Origin: Acidobacteriota bacterium
GTDB lineage: Bacteria > Acidobacteriota > Thermoanaerobaculia > Thermoanaerobaculales > Sulfomarinibacteraceae
Length of the DNA: 40,276 bases
Assembly (NCBI GenBank): GCA_013152925.1
Contig: JAADFK010000231.1
Coordinates: 1-40,276, forward strand
Direction of reading: 5' to 3'
Shown: positions 1-9,587 of the stretch, piece after piece
Layout of the letters: each line of letters starts with the position of its first letter
Numbering within the stretch: the first letter of the stretch is position 1
Position numbers and translations under genes: made by a program
Notes under the pieces: model-generated
Seen by the model: only the letters and a program-made list of their open reading frames with translations
Told to the model about the DNA's origin: nothing
Databases searched by the model: none

Positions 1-652
1 CGGGTCGCGGCGCTGCCGGCCGCGCCGGCGTCAGGCGTGAGGCGCCGCTGTCTCGGGGCGAGGCCATCTTCTTCCGCAGCTTCTTCAAGGTCACCTTGGT
101 GATCGCCTTGAGGGTCTCGAAGACCCCCTCTCCGTTGATGGCGGACGCCTCGAACCAGGGCAGCTTGCCGTTCCCGTTGAGGTCGGCATTGAGCTCTTCG
201 ATGGTCAGGATGTTCTTGAGATCCCTCTTGTTGAACTGAAGAACCAGGGGGATCTCGTTGAGGTCGAGGCCCAGCTCGGCCAAGTTTTCCCGGAGGTTCT
301 CGAAGCTCTCGATGTTGGCTTCCCGCATGGGGCGCTGGGAATCGGCGACGAAGACCACGCCGTCGACGCCCTTGAGGACCAGCTTCCGGGTCGTGTTGTA
401 GAACACCTGTCCGGGCACGGTGTAGAGCTGCAGCCGGGTCTTGAACCCGCCGATGGTACCGACCTCGATGGGGAGGAGGTCGAAAAACAAGGTCCGGTCG
501 GATTCGGTCTCCAGCGACACCATCTCGCCTCGGGATCCCGGCGCCGTCTTGGCGTAGATATAGCTGAGGTTCGTCGTCTTGCCGCACAGGCCCGGCCCGT
601 AGTAGACGACCTTGGCTGCCATCTGCATGGTGGCCCAATTAAAGAAGACCAT
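1..652 (-). CDS. mglA: MglA-type Ras-like small GTPase, 3' end cut by window edge
   Basis: Bacterial Ras-like GTPase of the MglA family, which sets cell polarity and controls gliding or pilus motility in Myxococcus; its role here is inferred. Reading inward from 652, the protein has the P-loop GPGLCGKTT (residues 19-27), the TVPGQ G3 region (78-82) and NKRD (141-144). The family-typical VYYGPGLCGKTTN and LYTVPGQVFY stretches are intact. Codon phase stays open to the edge (217 codons), so the C-terminus is missing. The visible tail after about residue 195 is rich in Ala, Pro and Arg and extends past the usual MglA length of about 195. The ATG is preceded by GGGAG at a good distance. No MglB-like roadblock gene lies next to it in the window. 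Confidence 0.93.
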   Translation of the reverse strand, partial: MVFFNWATMQMAAKVVYYGPGLCGKTTNLSYIYAKTAPGSRGEMVSLETESDRTLFFDLLPIEVGTIGGFKTRLQLYTVPGQVFYNTTRKLVLKGVDGVVFVADSQRPMREANIESFENLRENLAELGLDLNEIPLVLQFNKRDLKNILTIEELNADLNGNGKLPWFEASAINGEGVFETLKAITKVTLKKLRKKMASPRDSGASRLTPARPAAPRP

Positions 653-685
653 TCAACACTCCCAACCTCTCGTGCCATGTGTAGC

Positions 686-1534
686 TTACACATCCACGTC
701 GCAGGGGTCAATGGAGCCGCCGATGGAAGACCCGTTCCACGAGACCACGAAACGGGCCAACTGCCGGTACGCCTCGGCCAGCTCCGGGGGAAGAACCTCC
801 AAGTGACGCTCCAGTGTTTCCCGGTCGCGGCGCGCCATGGGGCCCGTGAGGGCCTCGAGACCCCCGGCGTTCAGGGCCGCCCGCAGGCTGGTCGTCACCA
901 GGGGTTCCAGGGCGCTGGCCGGCGGGTTGGCCGGAATGCCGGTGGCGCCGAGGATCCGGCCGGCGGCCACCACCAGGACGTGTGTCAGGTTGGAGGCCAG
1001 GGCCGCCGCCGCGTGGTACCGGGCCTTGGCCCCGGGCGGGATATCCCATGGACGCATGCCGAGGCCGCGGGAGATCCCGGCGGCCAGGTCCACCGCTGCG
1101 GGATCGCCCTCGGCGGCGCACCAGACGCCTTGGAGATCGACGGGATCGTCCCCTGCCGGAAAGCTCTGGAGTGGATGCCAGGAGCCGGTGTGTGCGCCGG
1201 CTTCCCGGCATGGCTCCAGAAGCTTCGAGGTGTGCAGCCCCGAGGTATGGAGGACCACCGTGCCGGGTGCGAGCCCCTGGTCTGCCAGGCCCCGGGCGAC
1301 GCGGCCGATCTCGCGATCGGGAACGGTCACGAGAACGAGCTGCACCTCCGGCCACGGCTCCGGCGCGTTCCAGGTGTCGAAGATCTGGCAATCGGGTACC
1401 ATATTGGAATGCTGAAGGGCCGGCTGCCGGCGGGCGCGGATGGCGCGGCAGCGGGAACCCCCGTCCACAAGTGCCCGGGCGATCCGGCGGCCCAGGCGGC
1501 CGGGTCCGACCAGTGCGAAATCGAGATGGACCAT
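686..1534 (-). CDS. Rossmann-fold DUF2520 oxidoreductase-like protein
   Basis: A 282-residue protein with an N-terminal dinucleotide-binding pattern (ALVGPGRLGRRIARAL, residues 7-22) and a C-terminal helical half typical of DUF2520 proteins: GSWHPLQSF near residue 117 and KARYHAAAALASN near 170. This architecture resembles 6-phosphogluconate dehydrogenase/ketopantoate-reductase-like enzymes, but no substrate is established for the family. It diverges from hrcA with 63 bases between starts and lies 33 bases upstream of mglA on the same strand. TAACAT sits exactly six bases before the ATG (see promoter entry), so the message may be leaderless. Family assignment is fairly secure; function is open. 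Confidence 0.8.
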   Translation of the reverse strand: MVHLDFALVGPGRLGRRIARALVDGGSRCRAIRARRQPALQHSNMVPDCQIFDTWNAPEPWPEVQLVLVTVPDREIGRVARGLADQGLAPGTVVLHTSGLHTSKLLEPCREAGAHTGSWHPLQSFPAGDDPVDLQGVWCAAEGDPAAVDLAAGISRGLGMRPWDIPPGAKARYHAAAALASNLTHVLVVAAGRILGATGIPANPPASALEPLVTTSLRAALNAGGLEALTGPMARRDRETLERHLEVLPPELAEAYRQLARFVVSWNGSSIGGSIDPCDVDV

Positions 1535-1540
1535 GCCTCG

Positions 1541-1550
1541 ATGTTACAAT
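1541..1550. promoter_or_regulatory. Overlapping divergent -10 boxes for hrcA and the DUF2520 gene
   Basis: The decamer ATGTTACAAT contains TGT-TACAAT on the plus strand, an extended -10 for hrcA at 1545-1550, and TAACAT on the minus strand (1541-1546), six bases before the DUF2520 ATG. The two promoters would share bases and compete. Neither has a convincing -35. No full CIRCE operator (TTAGCACTC-N9-GAGTGCTAA) is present; only a left-half-like TAGCGCACTC occurs near 1563-1572. Confidence 0.4.
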
Positions 1551-1597
1551 GCATCGGGGTCGTAGCGCACTCTTTGAGCGGCGCCGGAGAAGAATCT

Positions 1598-2662
1598 GTG
1601 GAATTGAGCAATCGGGAAAACGCCGTGCTTCGTGAGGTCGTTCTCCGGTTCGTCCGGACGGGACGGCCGGTTTCCTCGCGCCAGGTGGCGCAGGCGCCGG
1701 CCATCTCACTCTCCCCGGCTTCCGTGCGCAACGTGATGGCGGAGCTCGAGGAGCTCGGATTGCTCAAGCGTCCCCACCCTTCCGCCGGGGCACGTCCGAC
1801 GGACCTGGGAATCCGCCTGGTGCTGGAGAAGTCGGGCACCAAGAGGTTGGCCGCCGGCATCCGGGATCGTCTGGAACGGCACATCATCAGGCGGCGCCGG
1901 GAGCTCGTTGAAGACCTCGGATGGATCGCCGAGGTCGCTGCCGAGCTGACCGGCGAGGCGGGCGTCGTCGCCCGGCCCCTGGATGATGAGCGGGTGTTGG
2001 AGGCCGTGTCGCTCGTGCGGCTCGGGGAACGGCGGGTCCTGGGGATCGTGGTGACGGACGAGGGTGTGGTGGAGAAGAGGCTGCTGGACCTGGGCAGGGA
2101 CCTGCCCCAGGAACGGCTTCAGGAGATCTCGAACTACATCAACTACCGTTTCTCCGGCCACTCTGTGGCACGGATTCTGGAAGACGTCGATGGAGCACGT
2201 TCCCCCGGTGACGCGGCGGGGGATGCCGGCTTTGACATGCTGGCCTCACGGGCGGTTCGGGGCCTGTTGGCCAGGGACCACACGGAGGGCGAGGTCGTGG
2301 TGGCTGGTACCGATCATCTACTCCAGGCGGACGATTTCTCCGATGCCCGCCGGCTTCGCTCTGCCCTGGCGGCGCTCGAGGATCGGGCCAGGCTGCTCCA
2401 CACCCTCAAGGAGGCGTTGCTCGACGATCGCACCGGGGTGATCATCGGGCGGGAGTCGGGCGTGACGGAGCCCGGCGGTCTGGGAATGGTGGTCAGCGTC
2501 TTCCAACACGGAGGTCGGCGGATCGGCGCCGTCGCGGTCGTCGGGCCGCGGCGCATGGACTACTTCTCCATCGTTCCCATGGTGGAATTCATCGGTGATA
2601 CCGTGACCCGTATGCTGGATGGTCGTGACGTTCGGACCGGAGAAACGCTGGGAGCTCAATGA
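1598..2662 (+). CDS. hrcA: Heat-inducible transcription repressor HrcA
   Basis: HrcA represses dnaK and groE operons by binding CIRCE operators. The 354-residue protein has an N-terminal winged helix (ENAVLREVVLRFVRTGRPVS, then SPASVRNVMAELEELGLL with the PHPSAGARPTD turn) and the GAF-like and inserted domains, ending with FIGDTVTRML. The reading frame stays open far upstream, but GTG at 1598 is chosen because HrcA similarity begins there and GGAGA precedes it by about eight bases. It heads hrcA-grpE-dnaK-dnaJ and overlaps grpE by four bases (ATGA). Autoregulation is expected from the family, yet only half of a CIRCE-like sequence is seen upstream. Confidence 0.94.
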   Translation: MELSNRENAVLREVVLRFVRTGRPVSSRQVAQAPAISLSPASVRNVMAELEELGLLKRPHPSAGARPTDLGIRLVLEKSGTKRLAAGIRDRLERHIIRRRRELVEDLGWIAEVAAELTGEAGVVARPLDDERVLEAVSLVRLGERRVLGIVVTDEGVVEKRLLDLGRDLPQERLQEISNYINYRFSGHSVARILEDVDGARSPGDAAGDAGFDMLASRAVRGLLARDHTEGEVVVAGTDHLLQADDFSDARRLRSALAALEDRARLLHTLKEALLDDRTGVIIGRESGVTEPGGLGMVVSVFQHGGRRIGAVAVVGPRRMDYFSIVPMVEFIGDTVTRMLDGRDVRTGETLGAQ

Positions 2663-3330
2663 TGCACAACGACGAGGACAACATCCTGACCTTCATCCCT
2701 GACGAAGGGGAGGAACAACCCAACGAGCCCATCAAGGGGCCGTCGGGGGCCGGTGAGGACAAGGGCCTGCAGGTGCAACCTTCGGCCGACCAGAACGGGC
2801 TCGAGGGACCGCCGGACGGGGCGATCCTCCAGGAGATGGATCGTCTGAAGAGCGAGGTGGACGACCTCCGCGAGCTCTACCTGCGGAAGCTGGCGGAGTT
2901 CGACAACTTCCGCAAGAGGGTCGATCGGGAGAAGGAGGAGTTTCGTAAGCTGGCCACGGAGGACTTGATTCGGGACCTCGTTCCGGTCCTGGACAACTTC
3001 ACGAGGGCCCTTTCCCACGAGGGGGAGACGGACCTGGAGTCCTTCCGGAAGGGTATCGAGCTCATCGCTCGCCAGCTCAAGGACGCGCTGGAACGCCAGG
3101 GCCTCCAGGAAATCGACCCGCTCGGAGAGCATTTCAACCCCGAGTTCCACGATGCTGTGCAACGTGTGGAGGACCCGAGCCGGGAGCCGGGCACCGTGGT
3201 GTCCGTGTTGGCGCGGGGGTACACTCTCGGGGGACGGTTGCTGCGGCCCGCCATGGTGGCCGTCGCCGTGGAGCCTTCGGACGGTTCGGGCGCCGCCCGT
3301 GAGCTCGAGTCGTCCGGGGGAGAAGGGTAG
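2659..3330 (+). CDS. grpE: Nucleotide exchange factor GrpE
   Basis: Cytoplasmic co-chaperone that releases ADP from DnaK. The 223-residue protein has an acidic, low-complexity N-terminus (about 50 residues), a long coiled-coil ([23 protein letters not shown]), the FDNFRKR signature near residue 82, and the C-terminal beta domain with FNPEFHDAV near 158 and [16 protein letters not shown] near 188. It starts within the hrcA stop (ATGATG; the second ATG is equally possible) and ends eight bases before dnaK, so the three are probably translationally coupled. Length and motifs match the family. Confidence 0.95.
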   Translation: MMHNDEDNILTFIPDEGEEQPNEPIKGPSGAGEDKGLQVQPSADQNGLEGPPDGAILQEMDRLKSEVDDLRELYLRKLAEFDNFRKRVDREKEEFRKLATEDLIRDLVPVLDNFTRALSHEGETDLESFRKGIELIARQLKDALERQGLQEIDPLGEHFNPEFHDAVQRVEDPSREPGTVVSVLARGYTLGGRLLRPAMVAVAVEPSDGSGAARELESSGGEG

Positions 3331-3338
3331 GAAGCGGC

Positions 3339-5204
3339 GTGGGCAAGATCATCGGTATCGACTTGGGGACGACCAACTGCTGCGCGGCGGTGGTTGACGT
3401 CACCAAGCCCGTCGTCATTCCCAACCGGGAGGGTGCGAGGACGACTCCGTCCGTCGTCGCCATCACGACCGCCGGGGAGCGGCTCGTCGGCCAGATCGCC
3501 CGGCGGCAGGTGATGACCAACCCTTACAATACGGTCTACTCCGTCAAGCGGCTGATCGGGCGGCGTTTCGACTCGCCCGAGGTGGCACGGACGCGGAATC
3601 TGGTGCCGTACGCCATCGTCGAGGCCCCAAACGGGGACGCCTTCATCGAGATCCAGAACCGCCAGTACAGCCCCCAGGAGGTTTCGTCGCTCATCCTCCG
3701 GGAGATCAAGGAGTTTGCCGAAGCATTCCTGGGCGAGGAGGTGACCGAGGCCATCATCACGGTCCCGGCATATTTCGACGACAGCCAGCGCCAGGCGACC
3801 AAGGATGCCGGGACCATCGCCGGTCTCGAGGTCCTCCGGATCATCAACGAGCCCACGGCGGCGTCGCTGGCTTACGGCTTTGGGAGCGACAAGCACGAGA
3901 CCATCGCCGTCTATGACCTCGGGGGGGGGACCTTCGACATCTCGATCCTGGAGATCGGGGACGGCGTCTACGAGGTCAAGTCCACGGCAGGTGACACCTT
4001 CCTCGGTGGGGAGGATTTTGACCAGCGCGTGATGACCTTCTTGCTGGAGCAGTTCCGCACGGAGACCGGCATCGATCTCTCGGACGACACCATGGCCATG
4101 CAACGGATCAAGGAGGCTGCGGAGGCTGCCAAGTGCGAGCTTTCGACGGCGGAGACGGCCGAGATCTCGCTTCCGTTCATCGCCGCGGATTCGTCGGGTC
4201 CCAAGCATTTGCAGGTCCGTCTGACCCGTTCGCAGCTCGAAGAGCTGGTCGGCGATCTCGTGGAGGGCACCCTGGGTCCCTGCCGGAACGCCCTCGAGGC
4301 CGCCCGGCTGGAGCCGGGGGAGATCGACCAGGTTATTCTCGTGGGTGGGCAGACGAGGATGCCGCTGGTCCAGGAAACGGTCACCAAGTTCTTCGGCCGG
4401 AAGCCCTGCCAGGACATCAACCCCGACGAGGTCGTCGGCATCGGGGCGGCCATCCAGGGCGGCATTCTGCAGGGCGAGGTCAAGGATCTGATCCTGCTGG
4501 ACGTGACGCCGCTCTCCCTGGGCATCGAGACCCACGGCGGGCTGTTCACCAAGATCATCGAGCGCAACGCCACCGTCCCGACCAAGAAGTCCATGGTGTT
4601 TACGACGGTGGCGGACAACCAGACCACCGTCGAGGTCCACGTGCTCCAGGGCGAGCGCGGCCTGGCCGCCGAGAACCGCTCCCTGGGGCGTTTCGACCTC
4701 GTCGGCGTACCGCCGGCTCCCCGCGGGGTTCCGCAGATCGAGGTGACCTTCTCCATCGATTCCAACGGGATCGTCCACGTCTCCGCGCGCGACCTCGCCA
4801 CCGGCAAGGAGCAGGGCATCGAGGTCAACCCGGCGGGGGGCCTTTCCCGCTCGGAGATCGACGCCCTGATCGCCGAGGCGGACAAGTACCGCCAGGATGA
4901 CCAGCAACGCCGGGAAGTGCGGCAGATCCGGAACCGCCTGGAAGGCCTCGTCTACACCAACGAGCGGGTGCTTCGCGAGTTCGGTGGCAGTCTGAGCACC
5001 GAGGATCGCGACCATGTTCGATCGACACTGAACCGGGCGAGGAAGGCCCTCAACAGCGAGGACCGTTCGGTTCTCGAGGAGGCCATCCTGGCCGTCCAGG
5101 AGGCGGCCCAGATCCTCGCCCAGGTGATCATGTACAACCCCATGTCAGCCTTCGGAGGGATCTCGTCCGACACGCCGGACGGGGAAGAACCTGAGGAGAG
5201 TTGA
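3339..5204 (+). CDS. dnaK: Chaperone protein DnaK (Hsp70)
   Basis: ATP-dependent Hsp70 chaperone. The 621-residue protein has [13 protein letters not shown] at the N-terminus, [22 protein letters not shown] and VGGQTRMP in the ATPase domain, the linker [19 protein letters not shown], and a substrate-binding beta domain followed by a helical lid. It starts at GTG, where Hsp70 similarity begins. The C-terminal disordered tail is short and acidic, ending EEPEES. It lies between grpE (8-base gap) and dnaJ (22-base gap) as part of the HrcA-headed operon. Confidence 0.98.
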   Translation: MGKIIGIDLGTTNCCAAVVDVTKPVVIPNREGARTTPSVVAITTAGERLVGQIARRQVMTNPYNTVYSVKRLIGRRFDSPEVARTRNLVPYAIVEAPNGDAFIEIQNRQYSPQEVSSLILREIKEFAEAFLGEEVTEAIITVPAYFDDSQRQATKDAGTIAGLEVLRIINEPTAASLAYGFGSDKHETIAVYDLGGGTFDISILEIGDGVYEVKSTAGDTFLGGEDFDQRVMTFLLEQFRTETGIDLSDDTMAMQRIKEAAEAAKCELSTAETAEISLPFIAADSSGPKHLQVRLTRSQLEELVGDLVEGTLGPCRNALEAARLEPGEIDQVILVGGQTRMPLVQETVTKFFGRKPCQDINPDEVVGIGAAIQGGILQGEVKDLILLDVTPLSLGIETHGGLFTKIIERNATVPTKKSMVFTTVADNQTTVEVHVLQGERGLAAENRSLGRFDLVGVPPAPRGVPQIEVTFSIDSNGIVHVSARDLATGKEQGIEVNPAGGLSRSEIDALIAEADKYRQDDQQRREVRQIRNRLEGLVYTNERVLREFGGSLSTEDRDHVRSTLNRARKALNSEDRSVLEEAILAVQEAAQILAQVIMYNPMSAFGGISSDTPDGEEPEES

Positions 5205-5226
5205 CCGTATCTGGGAAAACGGAACC

Positions 5227-6360
5227 ATGACCACAGGAACTCGGCGCGATTACTACGAGATCCTCGGCGTTGAGCGAAGCGCCGGCGTCGAGGAGATCAA
5301 GAAAGCCTACCGGCGCATGGCTGTGCGGTACCACCCCGACAAGAATCCCGACAACCCCGATGCGGAGGAACGGTTCAAGGAAGCCTCCGAGGCCTACGCC
5401 GTGCTCTCCGATCCGGAGAAGCGTGCCCGGTACGATCGCTTCGGTCACGAGGGTCTCGGCGACGTGGGGTTCACGGGATTCGACTCGGAAAGCTTCGTCG
5501 ATTTCGCCGACATTCTCGGCGACCTCTTCGGCTTCGGCGATCTCTTCGGTGGTCGCCGGAGGACCTCGCATCGCGCCCAACGTGGCAGCGATCTCCGCTT
5601 CACCATGAGCCTGACCCTGGAGGAGGCCGCCCGGGGCGTGACCAAGACCATCCGCGTCCCCCGTCTGGAGGTCTGTGACGAGTGCGGCGGCAGCGGGGTG
5701 GCCGGTGGTGGCTCGCCCGAAACCTGTCCCACCTGTGGCGGGCGAGGCCAGGTGGCGTACCGCCGGGGTTTTCTGACGGTGGCCCAGACCTGTCCCAGCT
5801 GTCAGGGCCATGGGCGGGTCGTGCGGAACCCGTGCCGCGCCTGCCGCGGCCGGGGCCGGACCGAGCACGAGGTCTCCCTGGAGGTCAAGATTCCGCCCGG
5901 CGTGGACAACAGCATGCGCCTGCGCCTGAGCGGTGAGGGCGAGTCGGGCGTGCGCGGCGGCCCACCGGGGGATCTGTACGTGGTCGTCGCCGTGGAGGCC
6001 CACGAGCTGTTTACCCGTGACGGCGCCGATCTGCACATGACCCTGCCCGTCTCCGTGTTCCAGGCCATGCTGGGGACGCGGCTGAGGGTGCCGACGATCC
6101 TGGGCGAGGAACAGGAGATCGAGATTCCGGCGGGGGCCCAACCGGGGCAGGTCATCCGCGTGCGGGGCAAGGGAATGCCGGTGTTGGAGTCCCGGGGCAC
6201 CGGGGACCTGTACGTACATCTCAAGGTTGTTATCCCCGAGAGGCTGAGCCCCGAGCAGCGCCGGCTGATCGAAGAGGCAGCGGCGCATGGCGGCGAGGCG
6301 GTCCGCGATGACGAGGGCCTGCTGCACCGGATCCGGCGCCGCCTGGCCAACGACGGGTGA
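5227..6360 (+). CDS. dnaJ: Chaperone protein DnaJ (Hsp40)
   Basis: Co-chaperone that delivers substrates to DnaK and stimulates its ATPase. The 377-residue protein has a J domain with HPD at residues 36-38, a G/F-rich segment (about 75-110, with FGFGDLFGG), four zinc-finger repeats ([32 protein letters not shown]) and two C-terminal substrate-binding beta domains. All eight zinc-ligand cysteines are present. The stop codon overlaps the prmA GTG start by four bases, tying prmA to the chaperone operon. Confidence 0.97.
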   Translation: MTTGTRRDYYEILGVERSAGVEEIKKAYRRMAVRYHPDKNPDNPDAEERFKEASEAYAVLSDPEKRARYDRFGHEGLGDVGFTGFDSESFVDFADILGDLFGFGDLFGGRRRTSHRAQRGSDLRFTMSLTLEEAARGVTKTIRVPRLEVCDECGGSGVAGGGSPETCPTCGGRGQVAYRRGFLTVAQTCPSCQGHGRVVRNPCRACRGRGRTEHEVSLEVKIPPGVDNSMRLRLSGEGESGVRGGPPGDLYVVVAVEAHELFTRDGADLHMTLPVSVFQAMLGTRLRVPTILGEEQEIEIPAGAQPGQVIRVRGKGMPVLESRGTGDLYVHLKVVIPERLSPEQRRLIEEAAAHGGEAVRDDEGLLHRIRRRLANDG

Positions 6361-7217
6361 GGCCGGACGACCGCTACCTGGTGGTCAGCTGCCGCCTGGG
6401 CGCCGGTGGTGAGGAATCCCTGGGCGACGCGTTGTTGGACCTGCCCACCCTGGGCTGCGAGATCGTGCCGGCGGAGACCGGCGGTTCCGAGGCAAAGATC
6501 TACCTCTCCATGGATGCCAGCTGGGCGGTGGCGGCGCTTCTGGAACGGCTGGCTGCGTGTGGGGCGACCGCCATCGTCGAGGGGGAGCTCGAGGCCGAGG
6601 ACTGGGTGCGTGCCTTCCGGGAACGCGCCGTGGCCTTCCCGGTGGGTGCGACGTGGTGGATCGATCCCCGTCCGGGGACGGGAGAGCCTCCGCCCCCCGG
6701 CCGCCGCCGGCTCGCCGTCGAGCCGAGGATGGCCTTCGGCTCGGGGAGCCACGAGTCAACCCGGCTGATCCTCATGGAGTTGGAGACGCTGCCGGTGGCC
6801 GGAAGGCGAGTCCTCGACGTTGGGACGGGCAGTGGCATCCTGGCCGTGGCGGCCTCACTCCTGGGTGGCCGTCCCGTGGTCGGGTTGGACATCGATCTCG
6901 CCGCGGTGTTCGAGGCGGTCCAGACAGCCTCGGAGCAGGAGCTTCCGGGGAGCATCCACTTCCTGGGCGGGACCGTCGCAGCCCTCGACCCGGGACGTCC
7001 CTTCGACCTCGTGCTGTGCAACATGATCTGGGAGAGGATGCGCTCCCTGCTGCCCTCCCTTGTCCGCCTGACGGCCTCCGGAGGCCTGGCGGTGCTTTCC
7101 GGTCTCCTGCGCGTTCAGGAAGCGGCGGTGGCGGAGGAGCTCTCGGGGACCGGATTTCATGTCATCTCCAGCCGGGGGCTTGGGGAATGGCTGGGCCTGG
7201 TGGCGGCACATGGCTGA
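6357..7217 (+). CDS. prmA: Ribosomal protein L11 methyltransferase-like protein (PrmA)
   Basis: SAM-dependent methyltransferase of the PrmA family, which methylates ribosomal protein L11. The 286-residue protein has an N-terminal ferredoxin-like region and a Rossmann methyltransferase core: [12 protein letters not shown] (residues 124-135, the PrmA variant of AFGTGxHxTT), [15 protein letters not shown] (152-166, SAM motif I), GLDID (about 176-180), and CNMIWERM where PrmA has an N-I/M motif. GTG at 6357 overlaps the dnaJ stop; the last eight bases overlap rsmE. The N-terminal domain is divergent, so the L11 substrate is inferred from the family and from the common dnaJ-prmA-rsmE gene order. 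Confidence 0.88.
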   Translation: MRPDDRYLVVSCRLGAGGEESLGDALLDLPTLGCEIVPAETGGSEAKIYLSMDASWAVAALLERLAACGATAIVEGELEAEDWVRAFRERAVAFPVGATWWIDPRPGTGEPPPPGRRRLAVEPRMAFGSGSHESTRLILMELETLPVAGRRVLDVGTGSGILAVAASLLGGRPVVGLDIDLAAVFEAVQTASEQELPGSIHFLGGTVAALDPGRPFDLVLCNMIWERMRSLLPSLVRLTASGGLAVLSGLLRVQEAAVAEELSGTGFHVISSRGLGEWLGLVAAHG

Positions 7218-7917
7218 CCCCTGGATCCTCGTGGAGGCGTTGCCGGCAAAGGCCGGTGCCGTGGTGAGCCTGCCCGCCGGCGAGGCCCATCACCTGAGAA
7301 AGGTTCTTCGGAAAAGGCCCGGCGACGAGGTGGTTCTCTGCGACGGCGCCGGGCGGATCGCCAACGCCGTGCTCGTTCCCGGCGAGGCGGGAACGGCGGC
7401 GGTGGAGCTCCGCCAGGTGCGCCAGCTGCCGCGGCCCGACCCCGCGGCCGTACCGTCGGTGGCCCTGGGGGTGTTGCACGGGCACGCCATGGACTGGGCT
7501 GTCCAGAAGGCCGTGGAGCTGGGGGTTCCGCGTTTCGTGCCGGTTCTCTGCCAGCGGTCCCAGCTGGGCCGGACCGCGGCGAGCCGGCGACTCGAGCACT
7601 GGCGGCGGGTGGCCCTGCAGGCCCTCAAACAGTGCCGGCGGGCGTGGCGCATGGAGCTCGCCGCGCCGTGTTCGCTTGAAGAGTTGCTCCGGGAGGTGGC
7701 GGCGGGGGAGGGGGTCCTGGCGGACCGGGAAGGGATGCGGCCCGGACAGCTATCCATGGACGGCTCCCGTCTCCTCCTGGTCGGCCCCGAGGGAGGTCTC
7801 GGCGAGGCCGAACGGGCGGCCGTCCTGCGGGCTGGCTGGCCGAGCGTCCGCCTGGGCGAGCACGTCCTCCGCGCCGAGACCGCGGTCGTGGCCGGCGTGG
7901 CCCTTCTCGGCCGGTGA
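7210..7917 (+). CDS. rsmE: 16S rRNA (uracil-1498-N3)-methyltransferase RsmE
   Basis: SPOUT-class methyltransferase that methylates N3 of U1498 in 16S rRNA. The 235-residue protein has an N-terminal PUA-like domain (GEAHHLRKVLRKRPGDEV) and the trefoil-knot signature: VGPEGGLGEAERAA near residue 190 and VRLGEHVLRAETAVVAGVAL at the end. ATG at 7210 is chosen over an upstream in-frame ATG because the family N-terminus (DPWILVEA) begins here and it overlaps the prmA stop by eight bases. The conserved order with dnaJ and prmA supports the call. Confidence 0.94.
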   Translation: MADPWILVEALPAKAGAVVSLPAGEAHHLRKVLRKRPGDEVVLCDGAGRIANAVLVPGEAGTAAVELRQVRQLPRPDPAAVPSVALGVLHGHAMDWAVQKAVELGVPRFVPVLCQRSQLGRTAASRRLEHWRRVALQALKQCRRAWRMELAAPCSLEELLREVAAGEGVLADREGMRPGQLSMDGSRLLLVGPEGGLGEAERAAVLRAGWPSVRLGEHVLRAETAVVAGVALLGR

Positions 7918-7986
7918 ACGGTCCCAGGCCGGACGGGGAAGAACCGCGTGTGATGTACTGTTGCTCACGGGGAATGGAGGGTGAGG

Positions 7987-8769
7987 ATGCTGGTGGATTC
8001 CCACGCGCATCTCAACATGTACGAGCCCGGGGAGCTGCCCGGGGTGCTGGAGCGGGCGGTGTTGGCCGGTGTCGGGGGTATCGTCGTGCCGGCCACCGGT
8101 CCGGACGATCTCGAGGCCGTCACCGCCCTCGTGAGGGATCACCTCGAGCTGCTGGCCGGCGCCGTGGGGGTCCACCCGCACGAGGCCAGCTCGTTGAACG
8201 GCGAGGTCAAGGAACGGCTCGAACGGCTCCTTGGGAGCGATGGCATCGTAGCCATTGGGGAGATTGGCCTCGACTATCACTACATGAGCTCGCCGAGAGA
8301 GGACCAGATCAAGGCCCTGGAATGGCAACTGGACCTGGCGATGGAATCCGGCCTTCCGGTGATCCTCCACAACCGCGAGTCCTGGGAGGACATGGAGAGT
8401 ATCCTGGCTTCCCGGGCCGGGGCCCTGCACGGCGTATGTCACTCCTTCTCGGAGGGTGAGGCCGCCACCCGAAGCGTCGTGGAGATGGGCCTGTACGTGG
8501 GCATCTCGGGCATGGTGACCTTCCGGAGGGCCGACAACGTGCGCGAGGTCGTGCGGACCGCCGGCATGGACCGGATCCTGGTGGAGACCGACAGCCCCTA
8601 CCTGGCGCCGGTGCCTCACCGGGGCCGGCGGAACGAGCCGGCCTGGGTTCGTCACGTGGCCGAGGCGGTGGCGCTCGAGCTCGAGTTGGGCGTCCGCGAG
8701 GTGGTGGTGCGCGCCACGGCCTCGGCCAGGCGGCTGTTCCGTTTGCCCGAGGGTTGGGGCGCCGTATGA
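7987..8769 (+). CDS. tatD: TatD family metal-dependent hydrolase
   Basis: TIM-barrel metallohydrolase of the TatD family (3'-5' exonuclease/DNase activity known for some members). The 260-residue protein has DSHAHL (metal ligands, residues 4-9), GVHPHE, AIGEIGLDYHY, ILHNRE, a CHSF substitute for the usual HCF motif, and VETDSPYLAP. ATG at 7987 is preferred because GGAGG lies six bases upstream; the in-frame GTG at 7981 directly abuts that Shine-Dalgarno sequence. The 3' end overlaps the next gene by ATGA. Confidence 0.93.
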   Translation: MLVDSHAHLNMYEPGELPGVLERAVLAGVGGIVVPATGPDDLEAVTALVRDHLELLAGAVGVHPHEASSLNGEVKERLERLLGSDGIVAIGEIGLDYHYMSSPREDQIKALEWQLDLAMESGLPVILHNRESWEDMESILASRAGALHGVCHSFSEGEAATRSVVEMGLYVGISGMVTFRRADNVREVVRTAGMDRILVETDSPYLAPVPHRGRRNEPAWVRHVAEAVALELELGVREVVVRATASARRLFRLPEGWGAV

Positions 8770-9578
8770 GGGTGTTTCCCTGTCCGCTCCTCGGGACCGA
8801 GGTTGGGCTCCCGGACCGGGTGGAACGGATCGTCTCCCTCTCGCCAAGCCTGACTGACTGCGTGGCTCGCCTTGGCCTCGAGGAACGGCTGGTTGGCCGT
8901 TCCGCCTGGTGCTGGCGCCCGGAGGGCATCGAGCGGTTGCCGGTGGTTGGCTCGTACACGGGGGTACGGCGGGAGGTCCTTGACCGCCTGGCTCCCGATC
9001 TGATCTTGATGACCTCGGGGGTGCAGGAACCGCTGGCCCGGGAGCTCTCCCGTGCCGGCCAGCCGGTCTACGTGGTGCCCCTGCCCGTGACACTCTGGGG
9101 CATCCTGGACAACCTCGCCACGGTCGCCCTGATCGCCGGCGAGGCCGATGCGGCCTTCGGCCCGCTCGGGCGGCTCCACGATGCCGTGGGGGCGCTGCGG
9201 GATATCCTGGAGCCCCGGCCGACGTATGTGGAGATCGACCTCGGGGGGGCCGTCACCTGTGGGCGTGGCTCCTACGCCTACTGGGCGCTGCGGTGGATGG
9301 GGCTCTCGCCCTTGATTCCGCCGGGTGATCGGGCGTGGTCGACGCCGGGGAGCTCGTGGCTGGCGTCTCTCCGACCCGACATCATGGTGTACGACCCACA
9401 GCCCGGCCAGCAGGAGACTGCGGAGAGTGTGCGGGACCGTCTGATGGTGCGGGGCCTGGAGGACTGGCTCGAGAGAGGGATCGAAATCGTTGTGACCGGG
9501 GGCAATGTGCTGGCGCACTACGGGCCCCGGTTGCTCGAGGAGGGCCTTCCCGCTCTTGCCAAACGTCTCAGGCGTTGA
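8766..9578 (+). CDS. BtuF-like (type III) periplasmic-binding-fold protein without signal peptide
   Basis: The 270-residue protein matches the cobalamin/iron-siderophore binding protein fold: RIVSLSPSLTDCVARLGLEERLVGRS near the start, the LPVVGSYTGVRREVLDRLAPDLIL block, a long connecting helix (about 115-145) and a second lobe with LASLRPDIMVYDP. No signal peptide or lipobox is visible, so a cytoplasmic location is likely unless the start is misplaced. Many genomes carry such stand-alone 'cobalamin-binding' proteins; their ligand is uncertain. It overlaps tatD by four bases and ends nine bases from a convergent gene. Confidence 0.75.
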   Translation: MRVFPCPLLGTEVGLPDRVERIVSLSPSLTDCVARLGLEERLVGRSAWCWRPEGIERLPVVGSYTGVRREVLDRLAPDLILMTSGVQEPLARELSRAGQPVYVVPLPVTLWGILDNLATVALIAGEADAAFGPLGRLHDAVGALRDILEPRPTYVEIDLGGAVTCGRGSYAYWALRWMGLSPLIPPGDRAWSTPGSSWLASLRPDIMVYDPQPGQQETAESVRDRLMVRGLEDWLERGIEIVVTGGNVLAHYGPRLLEEGLPALAKRLRR

Positions 9579-9587
9579 TGGAGCAGC

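Noticed and set aside
1563-1584. CIRCE operator for hrcA
   Set aside because: Only the left half resembles the consensus; the required GAGTGCTAA half at nine bases is absent.
677-1597. Long open frame in phase with hrcA extending about 300 codons upstream
   Set aside because: It runs antisense to the DUF2520 gene, shows no domain, and HrcA similarity starts at the GTG at 1598; long antisense frames are expected at this G+C content.
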